Shown here piece by piece: positions 1 to 4,829 of a stretch of 21,474 nt of DNA. The stretch is from a virus. Where the stretch lies: positions 1 through 21,474 of IMG/VR virus record IMGVR_UViG_3300034106_000091. One strand, written 5' to 3'. The notes beneath the pieces are model-generated. The model was not told the origin of the DNA. It was given only the letters and a program-made list of their open reading frames with translations, and did no database searches. Every line of letters starts with the position of its first letter. Position 1 is the stretch's first letter. Made by a program: the position numbers and the translations under genes.

Positions 1-47
1 TCCGTGTGGGTCAGTTCGTCTAGGGTGAAATGTTCACTTAGTTGCAT
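1..47 (-). CDS. Endolysin, peptidase M15-like (N-terminal 15 residues only)
   Basis: Only the start of this gene is in the window; the rest lies beyond position 1. The visible 15 codons read MQLSEHFTLDELTHT. This matches the usual opening of the phage and GTA peptidoglycan peptidases of the M15A type (Peptidase_M15_3), which begin with an S-E-H-F-T-L-x-E-L element before the zinc-binding catalytic part. The ATG lies at 45-47, after an AAGG ribosome-binding sequence with about 7 bases of spacing, and overlaps the end of the holin gene by 14 bases. The role is inferred to be cutting peptide cross-links in host peptidoglycan at the end of infection, once the holin opens the inner membrane. The catalytic residues are outside the window, so the enzyme class rests on the N-terminal motif and on the position after a holin. 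Confidence 0.72.
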   Translation of the reverse strand, partial: MQLSEHFTLDELTHT

Positions 48-441
48 TTTTAGACCTTATCTCAGCTATTTTTTCAAGCCCTCTTGACCCAAAATAGAAA
101 CCGAAGGCTAGTTGGCCCCATTGACCTAAGAGCATTGTGTAGTTGTCGTTTGTATTAATTCCAAACGCTGACATAACTGCAAATATTATGTAAGCAAAAA
201 ACAACGCTATTAAACTTAAAGGTCTGATGTTTTTAGATAACCAAGAGTCACTACCCATATCCGCTTGTTGGCGTTTAGTAAGTTCTTGTGCCTCAATATT
301 GTCAGCGTTTAATTCAGCTAACCTGCCTTCTTGTTGCATCTGTAAGAGTTCTTTTTGAGCCTTTGCTTTGGCTTCAGGGTCAGGGATAAACTTGTCCAAG
401 ACCTTCATCCCAACATCGACTAGTGCCATTAGCGGAATCAT
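34..441 (-). CDS. Holin of the 3TM gene-transfer-agent type
   Basis: A 135-residue protein that resembles the GTA_holin_3TM family (holins of phages and gene transfer agents). Visible family traits are the N-terminal stretch DKFIPDPEAKAKAQ (about 16-29), an amphipathic charged helix at about 30-60, and the segment RQQADMGSDSWLSKNIRP (about 57-74) directly before the first membrane segment at about 73-93. A second hydrophobic stretch lies at about 103-119, and an amphipathic N-terminal helix may supply the third. The start is the ATG at 439-441, which forms an ATGA overlap with the preceding gene; a second Met at residue 5 is possible. Its inferred role is to permeabilise the cytoplasmic membrane at the timed end of infection. 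It sits immediately upstream of the endolysin start. Confidence 0.85.
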   Translation of the reverse strand: MIPLMALVDVGMKVLDKFIPDPEAKAKAQKELLQMQQEGRLAELNADNIEAQELTKRQQADMGSDSWLSKNIRPLSLIALFFAYIIFAVMSAFGINTNDNYTMLLGQWGQLAFGFYFGSRGLEKIAEIRSKNATK

Positions 442-890
442 TTTTTACTCCCCCATACAATAAAATAAGCAATCCAACCTGCCGCTAAAAAGCACCAAAA
501 CTGCACCCATCTTACTTTTGATAGTTCGGCATCAAAGTAGTCCTTGTCTGCCTTCTCTATCTTTTCAATTTCGGTCTTTATCTGAATGACCTTATCCCAC
601 TCTTTAGTACCGAACTTCTTTATAAACTCCACCCTTAGTTTGTACTCCTCATCCGTAATTTGTTTACGGTGTCGGTACTCCTCAAGGGCTTTAAATATTG
701 CCCGTTCCTTCTTAAACTCTGCTTCTCTGCGCTCACGGATTCTTGCGTTTGTTTGCGCTTTTGCTACATCTACCGCTTCCTTCTGTACTTCTTCAATGTT
801 CTTGCCAATCTCACGACCAGCTTCACGACCAGTCTTTATACCCTCGCTAATGCCCTTTGCACCTGCTGACAACCCGAGATCATCTGACAC
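438..890 (-). CDS. Small lysis-cassette protein with charged helix and C-terminal membrane anchor
   Basis: A 150-residue protein that I do not recognise by family. Residues 1-45 are Gly/Ala/Lys/Glu-rich, and residues 45-120 are strongly charged and should form a long helix or coiled coil. Residues 128-146 form one hydrophobic segment (VQFWCFLAAGWIAYFIVW), followed by GSKK. That gives a cytoplasmic-type helix anchored by its C-terminus. The start is a GTG at 888-890, five bases after the stop of the upstream gene, with a weak AAGAG-type ribosome-binding sequence. Lying next to the holin, it may be an antiholin or another lysis regulator, or an unusual spanin-like protein. Classical inner-membrane spanins carry an N-terminal rather than a C-terminal anchor, so the spanin reading is less likely. 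The function is inference from position and topology. Confidence 0.75.
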   Translation of the reverse strand: MSDDLGLSAGAKGISEGIKTGREAGREIGKNIEEVQKEAVDVAKAQTNARIRERREAEFKKERAIFKALEEYRHRKQITDEEYKLRVEFIKKFGTKEWDKVIQIKTEIEKIEKADKDYFDAELSKVRWVQFWCFLAAGWIAYFIVWGSKK

Positions 891-895
891 ATTGA

Positions 896-1132
896 TTAAC
901 TCTTACTGAACCAATGTGCAATAAACCCTACGAGTGAACTAATAACAGATACAACCCCCAAGCCGACCCAAAGACCGCCCCTAGAGCGATTAGCCATTGC
1001 AACAAGTTCATCAATACTGGCTTCCATCTTGTCGATCTTTTTAGACATTTCATCGAACTTGGCCTCGTAGTTCTCTACCTTCTGCCAAAGGACACCGTAC
1101 TTTACGGGATCAATCTCAAACGCCATATCCAT
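896..1132 (-). CDS. Small coiled-coil protein with C-terminal membrane segment
   Basis: A 78-residue protein. Residues 15-50 form a heptad-like charged helix (KVENYEAKFDEMSKKIDKME and following). Residues about 53-73 are hydrophobic (GLWVGLGVVSVISSLVGFIA) and end in HWFSKS. This layout, a short coiled coil followed by a single membrane span, is common in small phage proteins beside holins, but I cannot assign a family. It precedes the second single-span protein and the holin, so a lysis-related role such as holin partner or antiholin is a positional inference. The first Met (1130-1132) has no good ribosome-binding sequence. The in-frame ATG two codons later (MAFEIDPVKY) is an alternative start. 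Confidence 0.7.
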   Translation of the reverse strand: MDMAFEIDPVKYGVLWQKVENYEAKFDEMSKKIDKMEASIDELVAMANRSRGGLWVGLGVVSVISSLVGFIAHWFSKS

Positions 1133-1135
1133 GTC

Positions 1136-1237
1136 TTAAAGCAAAGTCGCTATAAACGCATCTGCTTGTGTCATCAAATTCCCATCGGCATCTTGTAGTT
1201 CTGCACCAGCTAAGACTTCTTTTTTAAAATTAATCAT
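1136..1237 (-). CDS. Small hypothetical protein, 33 aa
   Basis: A very short reading frame beginning MINFKKEVLAGAELQDADGN and ending FIATLL. It is supported by an ATGA overlap with the stop of the preceding small gene, a GAGG ribosome-binding sequence about 7 bases before the ATG, and the fact that it fills the space up to the next gene exactly. I do not recognise it. The composition, charged and mostly helical with no membrane segment, is that of a real soluble peptide rather than random translation. The position between the fibre cluster and the lysis cassette says little about function. Confidence 0.5.
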   Translation of the reverse strand: MINFKKEVLAGAELQDADGNLMTQADAFIATLL

Positions 1238-1398
1238 TGTGTTACCTCGTCTGCTGGTAATGGTGTGTTGCCTTCTGCAAGCCATTTTAAATAAGCTTGG
1301 TAGGCTGGGTTGTCAGGGTTAAAGGGAATAATGCCGTGCCACGCACCGTCAATGTACATAACTTGGTCTAATTTATTTTTAACTAATTTGTATTGCAT
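1234..1398 (-). CDS. Small conserved phage protein, 54 aa, fibre-cluster associated
   Basis: A 54-residue protein starting MQYKLVKNKLDQ. It contains IPFNPDNPAYQAYLKWLAEG and then NTPLPAD (about residues 24-50). The element in which F-x-P-x-N-x-x-Y-x-x-Y-L-x-W-L-x-x-G-N is followed by P-x-P-A is a widespread signature of small proteins placed after phage tail-fibre genes, often the C-terminal piece of fibre-associated proteins. The second of two adjacent ATG codons (1396-1398) is chosen, because GGAG stands 5 bases before it and it forms a TGATG junction with the stop of the 274-aa fibre gene. The ATG one codon upstream would form ATGA. Biochemical function is unknown; a fibre-accessory role is inferred. 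Confidence 0.68.
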   Translation of the reverse strand: MQYKLVKNKLDQVMYIDGAWHGIIPFNPDNPAYQAYLKWLAEGNTPLPADEVTQ

Positions 1399-2222
1399 CA
1401 TAGCTCCGCATTAAAAGTTACTCTTAAAGAGGTGTCATTGTTAGCACGAAGTGTAGAAGCCTGTCCTGAAGTTCCACCACTTCCAGAATTAAATCCAAGT
1501 TGAACAGTTTTATTCCCCAGTTGGTCAGCACTTAGGGTTTGTCCAACAGTACCACCTCCACCTAAAGTAACCCAAGTTCCTGTTTTTGATATATTTGGTG
1601 GTATTCTCATAGTTACTGGGTAAGAAAAATATCCTACGCCATCAGCGGTGGTATACCATGCAACGGTATTAATAGATTGATACGCTGTATCCCCACCAAG
1701 TTGATAATAATAACGATAGCAAAGATTTAACTCAGTTCCATAAGGTCTGTAATCAAAGCTAGTAGCTGTAGAGCCTACCTCTAATTGCACATTGCCACAA
1801 GTGCCTGTGTTGAACTCAATGTTAGTGTCTGTTCCCGCAGTAATTGTTCCTGTTATTCCGCTTGCACCAAAGCTACCAGCACCAATCTTGCCTTGTGCTG
1901 TGCCTGTCCACGATAAGACATAAGTACCGCCTTCGGGTAAGTTGGCACCTTCAATGACTTGAATAATAGTACCAGCCGTTATGGTAATTGTGGTATTAAC
2001 ACCAGCAGAGGCTTGTGTAAAGGTATATGTGCCACCGCTTGCACCGCCTTTCCATCTGTCGTGTCCGTAAGAACCTGACGATAAAGAAGTTCCTGAAACA
2101 TAGCCACGCTGATTGATAGTAAACCCGCCATCAATGATTCTGTTCTTGAACCCAAAAGTGCTGTCAGAATTAAATTGGTCGGCTTGGGTTATTCCGTTTG
2201 TGCCGTCTAAGGTTATAGGCAT
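1398..2222 (-). CDS. Tail fibre / receptor-binding-type protein, 274 aa
   Basis: A virion protein that probably forms part of a tail fibre or its tip. The N-terminus MPITLDGTNGITQ is a common attachment-type start of phage fibre proteins. Residues about 24-36 (FGFKNRIIDGGFT) and the following INQRG and HDRWKGG elements are the well-known fibre pattern with K-N-R-I-I-x-G-G and D-R-W. A beta-rich Gly/Thr/Ser part follows, then GNVQLEVGSTATSFDYRPYG (about 143-162) and LCYRYYYQLGG, again a recurring element of phage fibre proteins. No enzyme motif is visible, so binding rather than depolymerase activity is likely. It starts at a TAATG junction with the upstream small gene, preceded by GGAGTCGCA. 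That junction is nearly the same as the one before the 634-aa fibre gene 17 kb away. Confidence 0.8.
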   Translation of the reverse strand: MPITLDGTNGITQADQFNSDSTFGFKNRIIDGGFTINQRGYVSGTSLSSGSYGHDRWKGGASGGTYTFTQASAGVNTTITITAGTIIQVIEGANLPEGGTYVLSWTGTAQGKIGAGSFGASGITGTITAGTDTNIEFNTGTCGNVQLEVGSTATSFDYRPYGTELNLCYRYYYQLGGDTAYQSINTVAWYTTADGVGYFSYPVTMRIPPNISKTGTWVTLGGGGTVGQTLSADQLGNKTVQLGFNSGSGGTSGQASTLRANNDTSLRVTFNAEL

Positions 2223-2233
2223 TATGCGACTCC
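2212..2233 (-). promoter_or_regulatory. Ribosome-binding/start junction before the 274-aa fibre gene
   Basis: The upstream gene ends in Gly-Val-Ala-stop, read as GGAGTCGCATAATG. The ribosome-binding sequence lies inside the Gly-Val codons, and stop and start overlap by one base. The 15-base core (AGGAGTCGCATAATG) is identical to the one at 3113-3127, and 19 of 22 bases match the junction at 19399-19420. Confidence 0.65.
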
Positions 2234-2446
2234 TAACTGTTTTAATTCATCTAGCGTAGTTGCTTGGTCAGCTAGTTGGGTAATATCTCTTAGCCGTTGT
2301 TTTTCAGCTACAATTGCTGTGGTGTCTGCACCCGACTCTAACGCTCTTTGAAACGCTACATCTTGGGCTTGCAATAAAGGTGTACGCTCTGCTCTTAGGC
2401 GGTCTTTGGTAATTGCTTTGGCTTTGTCAAAGTTAATGGTAATCAT
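2222..2446 (-). CDS. Small tail-fibre-associated protein, 74 aa
   Basis: A small, mostly helical protein (MITINFDKAKAITKDRLRAE, then an R-x-x-L-x-D-I-T segment and a TTLDELKQLGVA end). Proteins with the pattern K-x-R-x-x-R-x-P-L-L-x-x-x-D-x-x-F and a later L-R-D-x-T are common beside phage tail-fibre genes and are thought to help fibre assembly or to be part of the fibre base. I cannot assign a tested function. The start at 2444-2446 is preferred, because it gives an ATGA overlap with the upstream gene and has GGGAG about 8 bases upstream. A start five codons earlier at 2461 would overlap the upstream gene by 19 bases. Its last codons, Gly-Val-Ala, contain the ribosome-binding sequence of the next gene. 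Confidence 0.7.
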   Translation of the reverse strand: MITINFDKAKAITKDRLRAERTPLLQAQDVAFQRALESGADTTAIVAEKQRLRDITQLADQATTLDELKQLGVA

Positions 2447-2634
2447 TCTTGGTACTCCCATGCGTTACGGAATGTTCTATCTGAAGGAATATCGCTACCA
2501 TCCACAATTTTGTATGGTTTGCCAGCAGGTACATCTTTAGCGGCAATTTGTTCAATGGTTAAACCACACTCAGGTGCAGGAGTAAGAACAACTACACCGC
2601 CATTATCATTTGGGTAAATTATTAGTTGAGTCAT
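2443..2634 (-). CDS. Small conserved phage protein, 63 aa
   Basis: A 63-residue protein, MTQLIIYPNDNGGVVVLTPA at the start and VPAGKPYKIVDGSDIPSDRT (about 35-54) near the end, followed by FRNAWEY. The element V-P-A-G-x-P-[FY]-K-I-V-D-x-S-D-I-P-x-D-R-x-F-R-x-A-W is a recognisable signature of small proteins in fibre clusters of many phages. The biochemical role is not established to my knowledge. It pairs with the next small helical gene through an ATGA overlap. The pair lies between two fibre genes, which suggests an accessory role in fibre attachment or folding (inference). The start has AGGAAAAATAA upstream, a reasonable ribosome-binding site. Confidence 0.7.
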   Translation of the reverse strand: MTQLIIYPNDNGGVVVLTPAPECGLTIEQIAAKDVPAGKPYKIVDGSDIPSDRTFRNAWEYQE

Positions 2635-2647
2635 TTATTTTTCCTAA

Positions 2648-3115
2648 TTAGCGAAAGATGGCAGCACAAATAACTTCTACATCAATAAAAGAACCGCTAT
2701 CTGCAACCCATGAATTGCAGTAGGCAGATGAAGTATTAGCAGGGCCAACAGCCGAATCTCTGTTGCTATTACTTGCCCCGCCTACTGTTGCAGAAGCAAC
2801 TCCACAATAATTTGCATCAGGCATAGCAGTCGTAAAATTAATTGTGTAAAGCCCAGTCCCTCTATCAGCAACTGTAGTTACATTTCCACTACCACGAATG
2901 GTACAAAACCCACCAGTATTAGTTGTTCCATTAAAGTTTACCCATGCACGACAGCCGTATGCTGTAGCGACTGAGCCATAGCCTGAGTTAAATTGGAGAT
3001 TACCGTTATCAACAGTTACAGCGTTTGTGCCGTTGTTTTGTAGCGTAATTATTCCAGTTGTATCTGCGGTCTGTACTAAACCGCTAGATGTAGATGCGTT
3101 TAATGTGACAGCCAT
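2648..3115 (-). CDS. Tail fibre-like protein, 155 aa
   Basis: A small beta-rich protein. Residues 1-45 are a short fibre-type N-terminal segment (GIITLQNNGTNAVTVDNGNL). Residues about 55-108 carry a recurring phage fibre tip module, with RAWVNFNGT, the TIRGSGNVTTV strand, and YTINFTTAMPDANY. This RAWVNF...NFTTAMPDANY module is widespread at the ends of phage fibre proteins and is probably exposed to the host surface. Five cysteines occur (in YGCRAW, GFCTI, NYCGV, AYCNS and EVICA), which is high for a fibre protein. The start forms a TAATG junction with the upstream 92-aa gene, preceded by GGAGTCGCA. No catalytic motif is visible. A function in host recognition is inferred. Confidence 0.76.
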   Translation of the reverse strand: MAVTLNASTSSGLVQTADTTGIITLQNNGTNAVTVDNGNLQFNSGYGSVATAYGCRAWVNFNGTTNTGGFCTIRGSGNVTTVADRGTGLYTINFTTAMPDANYCGVASATVGGASNSNRDSAVGPANTSSAYCNSWVADSGSFIDVEVICAAIFR

Positions 3116-3127
3116 TATGCGACTCCT
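3113..3127 (-). promoter_or_regulatory. Ribosome-binding/start junction before the 155-aa fibre gene
   Basis: This stretch carries AGGAGTCGCATAATG on the minus strand. It ends the 92-aa gene (Gly-Val-Ala-stop), supplies the ribosome-binding sequence and starts the fibre gene. All 15 bases are the same as at 2220-2234, though the flanking genes differ. Confidence 0.65.
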
Positions 3128-3393
3128 TTAGGATACTTAGCCTTGACCGCCAAGCAGTCAGCAATGTATTTATCAATCTGTGCTTGGTCACCCTTTACTA
3201 CACCATCCAAGTATTCTGTGACATTTGGGTATTCTGCGGCTCTTTTAGCAATATAAGCATGAGCATCTACATAAGCCTGAACTGCGGCTTTATCGTATGC
3301 GACTTCGTTACCATCGGCATCGTAAGCAATGTCGCCTTCAATGACAACAATGTTTGGGTTAAGGTGGTGAATAGCTTTCATTAACTCAATCAT
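3115..3393 (-). CDS. Small tail-fibre-associated protein, 92 aa
   Basis: A 92-residue, mainly helical, acidic protein. Residues 1-40 (AIHHLNPNIVVIEGDIAYD and following) look like a short beta part. Residues 50-90 contain KRAAEYPNVTEYLDGVVKGD, then IADCLAVKAKYPKG. The pattern Y-x-x-x-R-x-x-x-Y-P-[SN]-[VI]-x-[ED]-x-L-D-x-x-x-K with a later A-V-K-x-[KR]-Y-P-K is common to small tail proteins (XkdW-like and fibre-associated families). Its role in the virion or in fibre assembly is not known. It overlaps the upstream 188-aa fibre gene by ATGA and the downstream fibre gene by TAATG. Its terminal codons, Gly-Val-Ala, encode the GGAG ribosome-binding sequence for the 155-aa fibre gene. Confidence 0.72.
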   Translation of the reverse strand: MIELMKAIHHLNPNIVVIEGDIAYDADGNEVAYDKAAVQAYVDAHAYIAKRAAEYPNVTEYLDGVVKGDQAQIDKYIADCLAVKAKYPKGVA

Positions 3394-3956
3394 CCTGCAA
3401 TCTCCATTAAAGTTAATGTTGAATTTGTTGATTCATCGCCTAATTGCGTATTGCTTGAATCATTTGTATTTACCTGACATGACCCACCACCATCAGACCT
3501 ATATTGTAATTTGTAGGTTACAGATGATGTTGTTGATGGAGAATCTATAAATACAATAGTTTGACCACCACCAATAACTCCAGCATTGCTAAATGGTTGA
3601 TAATCCCCCCCATGAGCAATATCAGTTGAATTTCTCAAAAGTCTTATTAAAGCATTGTCGCTTTGTGGGGCATAAATACCATTTAATGAAGCAATAATTA
3701 AAATTCTACTACTAGTTGATGAAGGAGTAATTGACACAGACATCCCTGTCCAATCTGTAAATGTCATTGTTGTAAAACTTATCTGAGTAAAAGTAACAGC
3801 CTGTGCTGGAACCTGAATAACATTACCCACTTTAGGTGATGTAGTTGTAAGAATTGTTCCGCTTACGGCTGGCAAGTCCAATACAGTAGTACCAGCAACG
3901 GCTGGTTCTTGTAGCGTAACGCTTCCGCTAGTTGAGCCTAATAAGACAATAGACAT
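3390..3956 (-). CDS. Tail fibre-like protein, 188 aa
   Basis: Residues 1-40 (GSTSGSVTLQEPAVAGTTVL, then DLPAVSGTILTT) are the familiar repeat unit S-G-x-V-T-L-x-x-P-A-V-A-G-T-x-x-x-x-L-P-A-x-x-G-T found at the N-terminus of many fibre proteins, probably a beta-strand adaptor. Residues 45-188 form a beta-rich domain with SSTSSRILIIASLNGIYA (about 80-97) and a run RLLRNSTDIAHGGDY, resembling tip domains of aquatic-phage fibre proteins. It ends STLTLMEIAG, a usual ending for that domain. The start has AAGGAAAATAT upstream and lies 9 bases after the stop of the 287-aa fibre-like gene. Host-surface binding is inferred; no enzyme motif is visible. Confidence 0.77.
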   Translation of the reverse strand: MSIVLLGSTSGSVTLQEPAVAGTTVLDLPAVSGTILTTTSPKVGNVIQVPAQAVTFTQISFTTMTFTDWTGMSVSITPSSTSSRILIIASLNGIYAPQSDNALIRLLRNSTDIAHGGDYQPFSNAGVIGGGQTIVFIDSPSTTSSVTYKLQYRSDGGGSCQVNTNDSSNTQLGDESTNSTLTLMEIAG

Positions 3957-3965
3957 ATATTTTCC

Positions 3966-4829
3966 TTATAAAACGACCCAGCGACTACCGCTAGGAACAG
4001 TTACTACTACGCCACCATTGATTGTAATGGGTGAAACAGTCGATGCGTTCTTTCCCGTAGGAATTTGATACGAAGCCGTTACGACTTGGCTATTTTCCAC
4101 AAATACTTGGTCACCGCCATTACCTGTTGCCCCACCACCAATTTGTGACCATTTTCCCACTAAATACGAGCCTACAGTTGATGCTGAACCCGATGGGGTA
4201 GTAAGCATGGTGTAAGTAAAGCTAGTGGCATCTACTACAGTAATGCTAAAAGTACCGTTATATTCAACAGGAACAGCACCGCTAACTGTAACAAATGTGC
4301 CTGTAGTCAGGTTATGTGCCGATGCGGTTGTTAAGGTAGCGGTGGTTGTAACACGAGTAATAGAACTAATTGTCTGACCGCTATAGGTTGAATAGCCTTC
4401 AAATTGCTGTAGGGTGGTGTTGTAGCGTATTGAACCTACGGAAGGGGTAGCAGAGCGTTGGGCGGTTGAGCCGTTAGGTAACTTAATTTGACCTGTGCTA
4501 TTGACCGCTAAATTACCCGCCATTGTGGTATCACCAGCAACCGATAGAGTAGAACTACAGGTAACTGCACCAGTAAATGTTGGGGTACTAAATTGCCCAA
4601 AGTTAACCGCATCACCCGTTAGGGTAGCGTTTGCTAGGTTGGTTACTTTGTTGCTGTTAAGGTTTAGTGGCCCTGTCATTGGGGTTTGACCATCTGCCGC
4701 AACCGAATCGGTCATAGCAGAAGCCAAATCGTTCATGGTGTTATTAGCCCATGAGGTCGATATAACTGTTCCAGTTACTACTGGATTGCCCGCTGGAAGT
4801 GTATAAACTCCCGATCCGTTTCTACTCAT
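3966..4829 (-). CDS. Tail fibre-like protein, 287 aa, with inserted FCCH-like module
   Basis: The N-terminus (MSRNGSGVYTLPAGNPVVTG, then SWANNTMNDLASAMTDSVAA and DGQTPMTGPLNL, residues 1-57) is a very common N-terminal module of short-tailed-phage fibre and structural proteins, thought to attach to the tail. A collagen-free beta region follows at 60-150 (FTGAVTCSSTLSVAGDTTMA type). Residues 153-227 form a module of the kind called FCCH-like in phage proteins (TLTTASAH...VTVSGAVP...YNGTFSITV...FTYTML). Its best match in this window is inside the gp10-like protein. Residues 246-287 form a small C-terminal domain ending SGSRWVVL, shared with the 634-aa fibre protein. It starts at an ATGA overlap with the upstream ejection-type gene and leads the fibre cluster. 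Confidence 0.78.
   Translation of the reverse strand: MSRNGSGVYTLPAGNPVVTGTVISTSWANNTMNDLASAMTDSVAADGQTPMTGPLNLNSNKVTNLANATLTGDAVNFGQFSTPTFTGAVTCSSTLSVAGDTTMAGNLAVNSTGQIKLPNGSTAQRSATPSVGSIRYNTTLQQFEGYSTYSGQTISSITRVTTTATLTTASAHNLTTGTFVTVSGAVPVEYNGTFSITVVDATSFTYTMLTTPSGSASTVGSYLVGKWSQIGGGATGNGGDQVFVENSQVVTASYQIPTGKNASTVSPITINGGVVVTVPSGSRWVVL
4149..4373 (-). other. FCCH-like module in the 287-aa fibre-like protein
   Basis: This encodes residues 153-227, the second copy of the module found in the gp10-like protein. It is followed by a GSYLVGKW ending that mirrors GSYTVAKF of the hub copy, so homology extends to the module edges. Confidence 0.7.

Noticed and set aside
586-909. Open reading frames on the plus strand over the lysis genes (107 and 69 codons)
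   Set aside because: They are antisense to well-supported minus-strand genes, have skewed Ser/Phe/Leu composition, and lack ribosome-binding sequences in context.
2447-2461. Earlier start, five codons upstream, for the 74-aa gene
   Set aside because: The Met at 2446 gives an ATGA overlap and a well-placed GGGAG, matching the style of the neighbouring junctions.
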